A stretch of DNA of 64,000 nt from Ipomoea triloba (GCF_003576645.1 NC_044917.1:176212-240211), one strand, 5' to 3'; positions 1 through 12,620 are shown, counted from the stretch's first letter. Notes: generated from the sequence alone by a model not told the origin. Program-made: numbers and translations.

Positions 1-710
1 ATAATTTAGAATGATAAAAATTTCTTTCTTTGCACACCCTGCAATAAATTAATACTCTATTTATAATATATTACTTTGTATGCAAAATGTTGATGATGCA
101 AGCTTTCCTAAAAGGAAGATAGTGACATTTAAAACATTACATAAATATTGGCTTGTGTAAGTATTGATTGCAATATCTTTCACATGACAGATGAATCTAG
201 TGAACTCCCAACATTAAAGCACTCTGTTTAGTTATAACTTAGAAGTCAATTACCATAAGACACTAATCAAAATCCAAAATAAAAGCACCAATTTTTATCT
301 GTGTTTTTAATTTCTACAACATGGTGATGCTAGAGTAAATATATGTGTACCATAGGTAGATAAAATCAAGCTCAACAGTACACTGATGAATTTATGGTCC
401 AACAGAAAGCCAAGAACTGATTTGTATAATTGTATTTAGCATTCTATGAACAATTTTGAGAGTTCTTAATTCCCTTTTTTGACCAATTAAAATTTTGGCA
501 CTAGTATTTGTAATGTTCTTACATGCACACATGTTTTTCAATTTGTTTAGCATACCTGCCTTTCTTTTGCGTGTTTTGTATGTTTTGAATTTGCCTCTTT
601 GACCAATCAAGATTTGGCACTTAGTATCCATTATGTTATTTTCCCCTATTCTTAACTGCACACTACATGTGTTTTATGATGCTTTATTTGCCTTTCTACT
701 TTTGTTATAG
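1..710. other. Intron or upstream part of the CNGC gene; no exon identified
   Basis: AT-rich sequence with no open frame that resembles a channel N-terminus. It ends in a pyrimidine-rich tract and an AG at 709-710, directly before the first exon I can recognise. It is most simply the intron before that exon, with the N-terminal exons lying left of the window. Confidence 0.55.
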
Positions 711-3700
711 GATAACAAGTGCATTGTACTGAACTGGCCCTTGACAACCACAATTGTGATTTTGAGGAGCTTGACTGATTTCATATACTTAATACACATG
801 CTACTTCAGGTGACTATTCCCCTCACACAGTTCAGATCAGAGGCATTTCCAGTTGGCTTAATCATTACACTATCATGTATAATTCCTATTTTGCAGTTCC
901 GGTTGGCTTATGTTGCTCCTGAATCCAGGGTCGTTGGAGCGGGTGACTTAGTTGATCACCCCAAAAAGATTGCTGTCAATTATCTTAAAGGATTTTTTTT
1001 GATTGACTTATTTGTTGTATTGCCATTGCCTCAGGTAATGATATAGATTTGACGTTGAGTCTTTGACTTCATGGTTGAGCTAATGATGGATTATTTATAT
1101 ATGAGCTACTGATTTTGTGCATTTCACATCTACAGATCATTATATTGTTGATTTTACCTGATTCAATGGGATCATCTGGTGCAAATAATGCCAAAAACCT
1201 TTTACGAGCAGCAATTTTGGTTCAGTATGTACCTAGATTGTGGCGGTTTCTTCCTGTTCTCAGAGGCCAGTCTTCAAGTGGCTTCATATTCGAGTCAGCA
1301 TGGGCTAACTTTGTGATAAATCTTCTAACATTTATGCTGTCTAGCCATGTGGTGGGGTCATGTTGGTATCTTTTTGGCTTACAGGTATGAAACTAATTTA
1401 GATAATTTTTAGATTTTGGTTCCATGACTTTAATTTGCTGAAGTTTACATAAGCTGCTTGGATAACCCAGGGCAAAAAAGTTTATGAAGCACTTACTTCA
1501 TAGTCATCTCTCTTGGAACTTATATGCCTGCAGTTTAACTGGAAAATGTATTTTAAAATCATATCTTCAATGTATAAGCGGCCTTCCTTCAGCTCTGTCC
1601 TTATTTTTCTTTTTCCTACTGATCAATCCAGAGGGTGAATCAATGTCTTCGTGATGCCTGTCATACTTCTGGAATAGGAAGGTGCAGGGAATTCATTGAC
1701 TGTGGGCACGGCAATGATTACAGTAAATTCTCATCAGATCCGGCATGGAATCAATGGAAGAATGATACAAATTCAATTGCTTGTTTTAGTACTAATGGTT
1801 TTGATTATGGAATATATGAGCAAGCAGTCAACCTCACAACAAAGCATAGTTTATTTACGAGATATATATACTCACTGTTTTGGGGCTTCCAGGTATTCTT
1901 CATAAATTGTCTTCATCATTGCTTTTAATTATTTATTATATTGTTTGTGTGGTATGGTGGTAAAGCATTGAAAATTTTAGTTTTGGTGTAAATGGTAAAT
2001 GCATGCATTTCTTTATTATCCATCTGATATAATTATTTGTTGGCCTGGTGTGTGGTTAGCAAATAAGTACGCTTGCTGGGAATCTAGTTCCAAGTTACTT
2101 CGAGTGGGAAGTTCTTTTCACCATGGCCATTATTGGACTCGGTCTCTTACTGTTTGCTATGCTCATTGGAAATATGCAAAACTTTCTACAGTCTCTTGGT
2201 AGCAGGTACGTACAAGTGTTACTTTGAATGCCATTATATTGTAGACAAACCTGTAGTTTCGATCATGTATGTCTTTATGATTCTTTGAACTTCATTCTCA
2301 TTAATTAGTAGAATTATGTATGTATGTATGTATGTATGTTATTCTGCATGTTTAGGCAGTTGGAAATGTCTATGAGGCGTCGCGATGTTGAGAAGTGGAT
2401 GAGCCACCGGCGCTTGCCAGAGGGATTAAGAAGGTACCTAGCCTTTCTAAGTTCTCTTTTTGAATCTTTCTGATCTGCTCTTCCACCTGCCTTTTTCTTT
2501 GTTCGTGCGTGTAATGTTAAAGTGTAGTTTGTAGTTGATTGAATGCGTTTCAAAACATGAGCTTTGAGCTGTGGCCTGCAGAAAAATTGATAGCATGCAT
2601 CGTCAATAATCTTTATCCTTTGGTTTCGGTGTAGGCGAGTACGACTAGCTGAACGATATACATGGGCAGCTACGAGAGGGGTGAATGAAGAAATGTTGTT
2701 GGAGAACCTACCTGAAGACGTACAAAGAGATATAAGAAGGCATCTTTTTAAATTTATCAAGAAGGTGAACAAATTGAATTATATTGAACCAACTTTCATT
2801 ATCTTCTGTTCAATTTGCTTGAGCTCATTATATTGCTTTTAATTTGATGCAAATATATATAATTTACTCGATCTATCTATCTATCTATCTCCAAATTAAA
2901 CTTGTACGACTTTCTTACTAGCTAACTACTACTACCATATATATGTTGAATATATATTTGCATATATGCATGCAGGTCCGCATTTTTGCACTTGTAGATG
3001 AGCTAGTCTTGGATGCTATTTGTGAAAAGTTAAGACTAACAACGTATATAGAAGGAAGCAAAGTTTTCTACCGAGGTGGTCTTATTGACAAGATGGTTTT
3101 CATCATCCGGGGAAAGATGGAAAGCACGGGAGAAGATGGAAACATGGCCATGTTGTCTGAAGGGGATGCTTGTGGGGAAGAGCTCCTCACATGGTGCCTA
3201 GAACATTCCTCTTCTGTAAATAAAGGTATGTATTTAGGTGTCTGTCAAATTATTTTCTTTTTTACGTGTCGGAATCTAACTTTCATAATAAATTAAAATT
3301 ATTCCATTCAGATGGAATAAAGGTCAAGATTCCAGGACACAGGCTACTTAGTAACAGGATTGTAAGGTGCCTAAGCAATGTTGAAGCATTTATATTGCGA
3401 GAAGCAGATCTTGCAGAAGTCATTTCTCTGTTTGCAAGATTCTTGCGGAACCCCCGAGTTCAGGGTGCCATAAGGTATGTATATTATTCCTTAAATGCTC
3501 TCATCTCATCTCATTGTAATATCTATCTTATCGAAATTACTTTCCCTAGCTTGCTTAATCATCACATTTACATTTACTTCATTGATTTAATTTGTGGTGC
3601 AGGTATGAATCTCCTTATTGGCGAGCCCTGGCAGCACGCTGCATTCAAGTAGCATGGAGATATAGAAAGAAGCGTCTAAGTCGTGCAGACAGCAACAACT

Positions 3701-3795
3701 CGTCACAACAAAATTTACTAGGAATGGAAGTTAGATTACGTACTCTAGATCGAGAAACATCTGAATTTTATTTTGGATACTCGAATTGTATTTAA
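711..3795 (+). CDS. CNGC20: Cyclic-nucleotide-gated cation channel, CNGC19/20-like (5'-partial)
   Basis: Plasma-membrane (or endomembrane) cation channel subunit. CNGC19 and CNGC20 are known for Ca2+ signalling in immunity and wounding. Visible coding exons: 711-809, 897-1034, 1136-1384, 1632-1892, 2060-2205, 2356-2433, 2635-2764, 2976-3225, 3312-3474, 3603-3795. They join in frame to 568 residues. In order they give transmembrane segments (LTTTIVILRSLTDFIYLIHM, then FFLIDLFVVLPLP), a basic S4-like stretch (VPRLWRFLPVLRG), a long Cys-rich pore turret, and a pore ending in FWGFQQISTLAGN. The AGN filter is the group IVa type. A C-linker, a cyclic-nucleotide-binding fold (SEGDACGEELLTW) and a C-terminal IQ motif (CIQVAWRYRKKR) for calmodulin follow. 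No frameshift is seen. Only the N-terminal cytoplasmic region and perhaps S1 are missing. Confidence 0.9.
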
Positions 3796-4580
3796 ATAAC
3801 AAGAATTTAGTAATAATCCAATTAAAATTCTCCCATTTTATATTCAATGAGAAAATGAAATACACTAAACAACCCCAAATTACTTAATACCTCTTTCAAA
3901 ATCTTGGTGACCAAATATGTCCAAAATCAATTAATGGTCAAAGATGGATTAATAAAATTATTATTAAAAAAAACAAATGATAAGGATAATATTTTTCATG
4001 GTAGTCATTATTATCAATAATTATATTTAACTCCAACTATTCATTTTCTCGAATAAGCCCCTTACAATTCACCATGAACACCTCTTCTTCTTCCTCTAAC
4101 CCCTCAATTATCTTGTTAAGGACATTAATCATGGCAAAGGTGTCAACTTTAATCACAACATTAGTCAATATTTTATCTTTTACGTTCGAAAGCCTTCCTC
4201 TAATCCTCATTCATAAGTCCACATTAAAATCATTCAGCCTCTCAAAGTTAACTGTGAACATCATTGATTGTTTTGAAAATTTTCTCATCCTCAAAGGCAC
4301 AATCTTTGGGTGCACACATCCCAACTTGGCCTTAAAAATGTCGAAATTAAGGTAGTCAATGTTAATGCGGAGTAGTGTTTTGACCCGTTTTGTCCTTTTC
4401 TCCTCCATTGAGGAAGTCTTGATTCTTGAAAAAATGTGTTTGCCGTATCTTCCAAAAATATCTTCGTCCCCGTACCCAAACCCATCCCCTCTGACAACCA
4501 ATTCCGATCATCGGATGAAATTTCCGGCGGCCGGAATTACGAATCTCCCCTTAACTGTTGAAAATTTATAAGGAAATACA
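3796..4580. other. Spacer between the CNGC gene and the membrane-protein gene
   Basis: AT-rich up to about 4060, then more mixed. It should hold the CNGC 3'UTR and the promoter and leader of the next gene. Short open frames here (for example 4074-4355) have no recognisable domain and Ser/Leu-rich composition, so I do not call them genes. Confidence 0.5.
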
Positions 4581-7374
4581 ATGGATTCGACCGAGCACAA
4601 CGAGGAGAACAGTGAAGAGTCGGAGACTCCTAATTACCGATTGTTGCGCAGCTGCTTGGGGCTTGTATTGTTTGTATTGGGCTTCTTTCTGCTGTCAATT
4701 TTCGTGCTTTATTTCGCGGTTTACATTGAGAGTTTATCGATTTGGAACCCTATTTCTCTGCCCTCGCGCTGCAAAATAGTTTCGAGCAGTAAGTGATTCT
4801 AAATTATTTTATTTTGTGTTCTGTTATTGCTTCAATTTTCTTATTATTCTTACTTGTTGGGGTCTGATTGGCTGTTAAGAAATTGGAGTGAAAATCATTT
4901 TACATGCCTACACATCTCCATGGCATAGGGTTGCAATTTGGTTTCTGATTGGGGGGTTTGAAAGATCATTACAGTTATAAGAACTTTTTCTTTTCTGGGC
5001 TACTGGATTGAGTTTGGCCTCCAATTTTAGCTGCCAATTCCTTGAACCTGTTTGGTTTCCTAAGAAGGGTTTGGAAGTAATCTGGTTCGAGAATAAAACA
5101 TGATTGGGTTTAGATTTTTCAGTTTGCTGGAAACCATACAGAGTGGACTTATAGTGATTGTATATGTTGTTCCCTTGGGGAAGCTTGTGTTCAGCTTTAT
5201 ATTACCTTTAATATTACATTGTTTTGCAATGTATGGATTGTGAACTAACTCAAATAAGAATCAACAAACAGGACTGCTGCTGGGTATAATCAGAACTCAG
5301 CAGTAATGATTTCCTTTAGTGTAGACAGTGTCTAAATCCTTGTACTACCGAAACCTGAAAATTACCAATCGAAAACTTTCTGCAGGTGTGGATCTTAGGT
5401 CATCTAAAGTCTGTGAACTGGGACTGTTGAATTACAAAGCTAAAAATGTACTTTACCCATATGAAAGAAAGAAGTTCCGGTGCCACTATGATTACTACTG
5501 GGCATCTGTATTTAAGGTGATCATCACTAATACCTATGGCATGTGATACTCTTTTACTGTCGACTTCCTTTATTTGGGCATATATTATGATCCTGTGAAC
5601 TTGTGAGCTGTGGCGTAGTTATATGCTTCTCAATAAGATTATAGGTATGCTCCTTTAAAAATAATAATAATAACGCAATGTTATTTGGACAATAGTCACT
5701 ACTTCAAGATGCTCTTCGCTACATACTGCCTTCAAGCAATGCGGCTTCCAGGTTGAACATGACCCTAGAGAGAACTGGACCTAGTTTGTAGAGTTGCGAA
5801 TGCCTAAGAGAGCCTTTCTAATGATCCATGCGACAGTCCCTTGGATCATATTTTGGGATCTTGGTTAAATGCACAGATCCACCCCCTCTCAAAAAGAAAA
5901 GGAAATTAATTCAAGATGCTACATGCCTACATCATCTGTATATAGTACAAAATACATTAAGGACATGAAGGTCATACCAATTCAATATGGATTGTCATTT
6001 TTCATTTGATGTATACTGAATAACATTCATACTACCTGCCATTATCTGGACCTTGAACTTGAGGCTCACCAGTTCAGCAGTTTCTTCTTTCCTTTTTACT
6101 TTTTGACAGAGAAATTTGCAAATCTTCTGAGCATAAAATAATAAACTGCTCACTTTTTGCTTTTGTAATTCCCTTTTTCTAAGTACAGGTTGAATATACA
6201 GATCATTCGGGTCAGTCACGGTTAGCTTTGGCAGAAGCTCCAAACGAAGCACTTCCCTCTGACTGTCGGCCCAATTTCATTGCTGCTTGGTTGACAAAAG
6301 ATAGATTCAAGGTTGAATTTGGGCATTGAATTTTAGTGTAACGCGGGAAAACACTAATTAGTATAAAAGCTATATCTTGACAAAAATTGTTTACAGTATT
6401 ACTTAAAAGACCAGTGTGCACCTTTATATCAGAGAATTATCTCTTGAAGTGATATTTTCTGGATTGAGGCATCAAAGAAAATATGTTGAAATGAAAAGTT
6501 TTGCGAGTCCACAAAAAGAAGATTTCCAAGTTTTTGAACTAGATTACTAGATTTTGTTCTGAGTTAATACACGTGTATGCATGTGTTTGTGTGTATTTTC
6601 ACTCATTGAAGCTATTTCTTTGTTTATTTGCGAATTCTCACGTTAGTGCCTGCTCTTTTGTTCAGGTGAATGAAACTTACAAGTGCTGGTATTCATTGGG
6701 AATATCTAATATTAACATATATGAAGATGGCTTTTTCAATTGCCAAGCTAAAGATCCATCTGCTATCGAGATGTCTGTTCGATATTTGATCCTGTGAGTA
6801 TCAAAGAAAGAATTTTTGTGTCTGCTTTACACCATAAAGAGGATTGTTTAAAAATGAGAAAATATTTTATTGTTCCCAGTAAATATTTCAAGGACATCTG
6901 TGCTTTTATGTTGATACGAGGCTATTTCCTGCCTTCTGTATACGCCTCCTGATATTTAGAAATAGATGAAAAAAAAAACTAGATTTGATGGGTGATCAGT
7001 TACTTTTCTATTGCCTGCTCGGTATATATGTAACTAGAAGTGGTGTTATTTTTGACAGGTTCATGAGGATATCAAAATCCACACTTGCCAGTGCAAATTT
7101 ATTACAGTCCTGGGGATGGGGTGTGGTTGCTGGACTCATCACCGGGTTCTGTTCCTCCTTTTTGCTCATATTCTTGGTTGGCCTTTTACGGAAATTCTGG
7201 TCATATCATCACCAACTCTCCGTGACAAGATGGCTCGCTCTGCATTGCACTGCAGTCCGTTTAAAAAGAGTTTGTTTCTTTGTAGCATATGTGTCGTTTT
7301 CAAGCTGGTTGGCTGTTCAATACTTGCAAAGAATCGGCCTCCCTGAGGTTAGAGTTCAGTATAGTAGGTACTAG
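4581..7374 (+). CDS. Plant membrane protein of unknown function, five exons
   Basis: Exons 4581-4788, 5386-5516, 6189-6311, 6666-6793 and 7059-7374 join in frame to 301 residues. Residues about 22-55 form a long hydrophobic segment (LVLFVLGFFLLSIFVLYFAVY). A Cys-containing middle region of about 150 residues follows, with pairs such as CELG, KFRCHYDYYW, DCRPNF and KCWYSLG, consistent with a disulfide-bonded luminal or extracellular domain. Two more hydrophobic segments lie near residues 212-236 (GVVAGLITGFCSSFLLIFLVGLL) and 265-280. The start at 4581 is the first ATG of the frame and precedes an acidic N-terminus. I recognise the type as a widespread plant 'transmembrane protein' but know no function. 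Topology is inferred by eye. Confidence 0.8.
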
Positions 7375-7960
7375 GTAGCGTTGGTTTTCACAGAAGTGTG
7401 ACTTGCAAGCACTCAGCATTCCTATGTAAGAGTCTAAAATCCTTGTGCCATTAGAAATGGATTTTCATATTCCATCATTTCTAGTCCTTGAATAGGCTTT
7501 TGAGCCTCGAGTTAATGGTTCTGGAACATAGCAGTAGTCGTACCCTGGAGTTTATGGTTCTTCTGTACTAATGACCTGCATCTTGTGATTGGATTCAAGT
7601 CACAATCAAAACGATAGCAAAGCATTTATCATAAGTTCACCTCTTGGTTTATACTCCGGAATGTAAAGAAAGTAGTATAATGTAGAGATCTCTCCATTAA
7701 TAAATAGTTCAGATATAGTACAAAGTTGGAATCCTTAACTTCTATACATTACAATCAATGAATGAACATAAACTTTTGTTTTGTTTTTTGCTTTTGTATA
7801 ATTTACTACACTACTATCTTATCACAACATTAGAACAAATTTATAGATAGTGTAAAAATTATATAGATCCTTTAAAATTGATCTTTCTTCCCAAATTTTA
7901 CTCTTGTAATCAACTGATCAAACTATTCATACAGGCTAAAATGTGTTATCTTATACTATA
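7375..7960. other. 3' flank of the membrane-protein gene
   Basis: The likely 3'UTR runs to about 7700, followed by AT-rich spacer. No gene, repeat or RNA is seen. Confidence 0.4.
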
Positions 7961-7967
7961 TATGCAT

Positions 7968-8100
7968 GTATGCATCTCCTTACAAGATGCATTCAAGTTG
8001 TTGCATGGAGATATAAGAAGAAGTGCCAAAGTCATGTAAATGACACCGTTCATAACAGTTCTCTTCTTAGAAATGAATATTTATTCATCAACTACACGTA
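7968..8100 (+). pseudogene. Relic of a CNGC last exon (IQ-motif exon)
   Basis: This stretch matches the last exon of the CNGC gene at 3603-3795 at nucleotide level. Both read GTATG(A/C)ATCTCCTTA, then a shared GATGCATTCAAG-type block (GCTGCATTCAAG upstream), then GCATGGAGATATA(A/G)(A/G)AAGAAG, then a diverged AGTC(A/G)TG. The relic has a small deletion after CTCCTTA and a shifted repeat around the IQ motif. A KKKCQSHVND-like reading with a stop soon after remains. No other CNGC exon is recognisable nearby, so it is a dead fragment, probably from a lost tandem copy. Confidence 0.7.
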
Positions 8101-9217
8101 ATATGTAAATATTTTTGTTGTGTACATAACATTACAACTTGTAAAATTTTGTTGTCAACTTCTAGTATGTATATCCCACAGGCATTTGTCATCCATTACC
8201 AACACAATGTGCATGTCATACGTTATTTCTATGAGTTTGGATCTAGATTTTTGCAATATTGTATAGATAATTTATCTAATACACACTTATATAATTATTC
8301 TGTTTTTGTTGCCATCAAAAAATTACGGAGTAGTAAAAGAAATCCCAGTTTATCGCGAGGATATTAAATGCCGGAGATTTCATTTTGGGGCAGACATCTA
8401 TTCCTCATCTTAGACTTGTAAACCTGTGCATTCTAAAAATAGTTATGGGGAAGAGCAGGATGACCCATGACTGTCCATCAATGGCAATAGTAGCAATGCT
8501 TCAATGATGCCACGTGACGGGACGGCCATGACCGGTCCGTCACTTTACCCACCATGCACATATACATATGGTACAATTATGTTTCCATTAACGCCAAAAG
8601 CTAATTTGTTTCTATCTAACCCTATTCAAACAATCCATGAAACTTCTACACATATATTATAAGCCTACTCATCCAATCCCGTTTCAAGAATTTAGTATTA
8701 AAAATTTCCAAAATGGAATCACTCGTGACGATTATATCCAAATGAGTATATTAATTAAACCCAATTTGCAAGAGTACTATTTTTTATTTATTTATCACTA
8801 TTTTATATGTAATTTTCTGTACATTTTTTGGAGTGAAGGGATGTCCCAAGATTCTTTGCTAATGGACAATTAAGCTCCGACTTTGCATTATCCATCTTGT
8901 ATTAACTCCTCCCAACCGTAAATGAAGAGATGCTGGAGAGCAAATTTGTGCCATTTCCCCAACAACTTTATTATATTAAATTTAAATAATATATAATCAT
9001 CCATTAAATTGTTTATATATGCAACACTGATACTATGGCATGTCATATTGTATACTTAAAAATAAGTAATTCTAAAAGTAATGGGTTTGCTTCTTATTAA
9101 TATTTTATTGATCAAGTTCATCATTATGTGGTTTGCATACTATTACATAATAACGAATTAAGTTTACCGCTTTAAGTAATAATTATGATTGTCTCGTTAT
9201 TTGAAAAGAGTTCTATA
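8101..9217. other. AT-rich spacer, no gene supported
   Basis: No conserved protein in any frame. An open frame of 78 codons at 8637-8873 has AT-driven composition and no domain. A CACGTG (G-box core) lies near 8513-8518 in a short GC-rich patch, with no gene clearly attached. Confidence 0.4.
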
Positions 9218-9226
9218 TTTTATATA

Positions 9227-9748
9227 GAGTCATTTCCATTTTTGGTCCTACTGTTATTGGGGCATTGTCAATTTTAGTCCACTTCATTAATTTTTGCCAC
9301 ATTGCGGCCAGCCTTATTTAGTCCTTGCTACTTTTAGTCCACCGTTAAAATTTTCGTCAAATGGCCATTCAAAACAGGGGTATTTTTGGTCTTTACATGC
9401 TTTGGTCATCTCCTTGACTCTTTTGTAATGGTTTTCCTTACACATTTTCATCCAATGAAGAGGTCCAATGAAAGCTATGTGAGCCACATTACAAAGCCAT
9501 GGCTTTCGTCGGACCTCTTTATTTGATGAAAATGTGTAAGGAAAGCCACAACAAATGGTAAAGGAGATTATTAAAGCATGAAAAGACCAAAATACCCTTG
9601 TTTTGGACGATTATTTGACAAAAATTTTAACGGTGGACTAAAAGTGGCAAGGACTAAATAAGACTGGCCGCAATGTGGCAAAAATTAATGAATTGGACTA
9701 AAATTGGCAATGTCCTAATAACAGTAGGACCAAAAATGGGAATGACTC
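9227..9748. mobile_element. Foldback MITE, Mutator type, 9-bp target duplication
   Basis: The two ends are long inverted repeats: the left starts GAGTCATTTCCATTTTTGG and the right ends CCAAAAATGGGAATGACTC. Similarity continues inward for about 170 bp on each side, including the GTGGACTAAAA and TTTGACGAAAATTTTAACGG blocks in opposite orientation. The element is flanked on both sides by TTTTATATA (9218-9226 and 9749-9757), a 9-bp target site duplication as expected for Mutator-like elements. It has no coding capacity, so it is a non-autonomous element. Confidence 0.85.
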
Positions 9749-9757
9749 TTTTATATA

Positions 9758-10792
9758 TTATAATTTTTTTGAAAAACATCAAATTAGCCCATAAATCTAA
9801 CAAATCTTTATGCCATGCAATGCTATCTCATTTGGTTTTTCATAGGTGAAAATTGCCATCGGTTAATTTAAAGATGGTTAATAGTTATTCTTTAAAAAAA
9901 AATTTAAAACTAAGAATAGAATAACAAATTGTACTATTGCGATTAAAGTAAATATAATGACACTTTATATTAATTTAGTTGGTTTTGATCCAAAATATAT
10001 ATATTAATCTAGTTAGCAATAGTTGTTTGTAAATTGTATATATATTGATTGTCAATGAAGATTGTATAAATTTCTCATCAATTACAATTACTCCGTACTT
10101 TTTTAATGACGATGGAAATACTAGTAAACCACATTCATGTTACTTGCCCTAAGAAGACTATTTGCAAAAGACTCAAAAAGTTTTCAATAATTAATTATAA
10201 CTACTCTTGATTATTTAAAAGGAATATATAAAGTCTTCGTTGTGCTTTTACGGTAATCGGCAACCATAACTGATTGCAATAAATAGTGTAAGAAGTAAGA
10301 ACATTGGTGTTATTACGTGATCTGTTACAAATTTTATTTACATCCATTTTTAAAACACACAATGCTTTGTTCATTGTCATTTCCCAACATATGCATGTGT
10401 AAGGTACATGCATAAAGATGGGGCACAAGTGTAACGGCTGATCTGATTGCACCAATATACAATAATTTCTGTATTCCGGCCTTTAATAATGTTGTAGAAT
10501 ATTTGCTTTATTATTTATTATTATTGTTTTTTTGTTTAGGAAAAAGGTCTATGATAGAAACTTTAATTATAAAATTGTAATTGTTGATTCATTTAATTTG
10601 TTGGCTTTACTTATTTCCTACCTATGTACCCTACATTAACTAATCTATTTTCCTTCCAAAAAGTTGAATCCCCAACCCCAAGGGTCATCCACGCCAGACC
10701 CGACATAACATATGGGATGATGTAAATCATAGTAACTCAACTAAACACACAGATTAGACCTTCATTCCTGTGAGACTGTGACTAGTTGAACT
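9758..10792. other. AT-rich spacer, no gene supported
   Basis: Low-complexity AT-rich DNA. Short open frames such as 10201-10455 on the minus strand have no recognisable domain. A TACTCCGTA motif lies at 10089-10097. Confidence 0.4.
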
Positions 10793-11227
10793 TAGGGATG
10801 GCAACGGGGCGGGGGCGGGGAGTATACTCCCCGTCCCCGTCCCCATCCTCGTCCTCGGCGGGGAATAGAAAGTAGTCCCCATCCCCGTCCCCGCGGGGAA
10901 TTAGGCGGGGACGGGGATTCCCCGCCCCCGGTCAATTCTTGGTCAACATCTGAAATTAGTATAATTTTAATTTTAAAAAGTTAATATATATATATATATA
11001 TATATATTAATTACATATATTTTATATTATATATATAATTCTTAATTATATATATTATTCGGGGACGGGGCGGGGAGGGGTATCCCCGTCCCCGTCCCCG
11101 TCCCTGGCGGGGAATTAGAAAAATTCCCCATTCCCGTCCCCGATCCCCGAAAATTTTACCCGTCCCCGCCCCTATTTCAAACGGGGACGGGGATCCCCGG
11201 CGGGGACGGGGCACATTGCCATCCCTA
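10793..11227. mobile_element. hAT-type MITE with very G/C-rich arms
   Basis: The terminal inverted repeats are TAGGGATGGCAA and TTGCCATCCCTA, flanked by an 8-bp duplication GTTGAACT (10785-10792 and 11228-11235). An 8-bp duplication and a TAGGG/CAGGG terminus are typical of hAT elements. The arms are strings of GGGGACGGGG and CCCCGTCCCC. The centre (about 10960-11060) is AT-rich. The whole would fold into a strong hairpin. No transposase is encoded; the open frame at 11011-11214 is an artefact of the GC repeats. Confidence 0.88.
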
Positions 11228-11235
11228 GTTGAACT

Positions 11236-11905
11236 GCCAATGCAAGCTACATTAACTAATATATTCCCCTTATTAGGAATGGGCGATATTTAAAATTATA
11301 ATTTAAAATTTGAATCAAATTTTTTGTTTTGGATAAACTTAATTAGGTATTGATCAAATTTTTTAATTATAATACTTTTAAGTATAAATTTAATATGAAC
11401 ATTGGTGTTAAAACTTTACATAGTATACATATCCTAAAATTATAATTTATAAATAAATAAATGTATATATGGTTACTAAATTATATAATCAATAAATACT
11501 TATATTTCAACTGAACCTATCCATAAAAAAAAAAAACCATGTTTCAAAAATATTACTCAAAATATGTATATATCATAAATAACATTTATATATCATTGGC
11601 CTGGTCTAAAACTCACATGTGCAAATACTACATTCCATTATCACTTGAAATATTTTTACTTACTAACAGTTATTGGTCATTGAAGAAATTTTACATTTCT
11701 TGTGTGTACTACCTTCTACGCAGAGAAATCAAATAATTTATCAACAGTATATGATATTTATGTTTGGAGAAATTGGTATTATGTGAGACATATCATGCAA
11801 TACGTGTAATAGTTTTTTTTTAAAATTTTAAAAGTATTATAGGTCTCATATTAGATAGTTTCAGCAAAACATAATCATAGACCACTAGGATTATTAATCA
11901 ACCAT
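11236..11905. other. AT-rich spacer, no gene supported
   Basis: No coding frame with recognisable content. The 65-codon frame at 11539-11736 is Tyr/Ile/Lys-rich, as expected from AT-rich random sequence. Confidence 0.4.
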
Positions 11906-11929
11906 TTGTTAGTGGGCTTTGTGTGTAAT

Positions 11930-12042
11930 ACTTTGTTATATGAACAGAGCACAAAGAGTCAATATCGTATCCACTAAGACTCGAACCCACCCCCTTCATG
12001 TGGGGTGTAACTAGATGTTACTAGACCACAAGGTTTTTGCCT
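11930..12042 (-). mobile_element. tRNA-derived SINE (Au-like head)
   Basis: Read on the minus strand, the segment from about 12040 starts CCTTGTGGTCTAGTAAC, an RNA polymerase III A-box-like sequence. About 45 bp later comes GGTGGGTTCGAGTC, a good B box. The order and wording (TGGTCTAGT..., TTACACCCC..., GGGTTCGAG, TTAGTGGATACGATA) match the tRNA-derived head of Au-type plant SINEs. The 3' boundary is uncertain because it merges into the GTGTGTAATACTTTG motif that recurs in the adjoining minisatellite. Confidence 0.7.
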
Positions 12043-12179
12043 GTTATTGTTTTATTTAAATGCATGTTAACATAATTTTTTTTATGTGATTCGTTTGGTA
12101 AAACACAAGTTTTAATTAAAACGTATTACGTGTCTCACATTGAGACCGGTTCACACAAAACCTACTCATAGGTTATTGA

Positions 12180-12620
12180 ATTGTTAGGATTATTAGTCAA
12201 CTCATTCCTCGTGCATCTTGTGTGCAATACTTTTTACATGGAGAAATCGAGGATTTTGTGGGCTTGCAACCGTATTGTGTGCAGCTCTTTTTACATTGAG
12301 AAGTTGGGATTTTGGTGGGTTTGTAACCATCTCATGTGCAATACTTTTTATGTGGAGAAATCGATGATTTTGTGGCCCCGTAACTATATAGTGTGCAATA
12401 CTTTCTAGCGTAGAAATCAGCAATTTGGTGAGCTCGTAATAGTCTTGCGTGCAATACTTTTTACAGGGAGAAATTGGAGGATGTTGTGGTCCCACAACTG
12501 TCTCGTGTGCAATAGTCTGTATGTGGAAAATCAGGGATTTGTGGGTCCGTAAACATCTCGTGTGTAATTATTTCTACACAAAAAATTTGAGGATTTTGCG
12601 AGCTCATAACCTATAATTCC
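12180..12620. repeat. Degenerate minisatellite, unit about 60 bp
   Basis: About seven imperfect copies of a unit built from (G)TGTGCAATACTTTTTAC, (A)TGGAGAAATCGAGGAT, TTTGTGG and a CGTAAC-like link. Copies start near 12218, 12276, 12335, 12391, 12449, 12506 and 12560. A diverged copy of the first block also lies near 11920. The open frames on both strands here reflect the repeat only. Confidence 0.75.

Noticed and set aside
4074..4501. Overlapping open frames on both strands upstream of the membrane-protein gene
   Set aside because: No conserved content; Ser/Leu- or Lys-rich from local base composition.
11011..11214. Pro/Arg/Gly-rich minus-strand frame
   Set aside because: Arises from GGGGACGGGG repeats of the hAT MITE.
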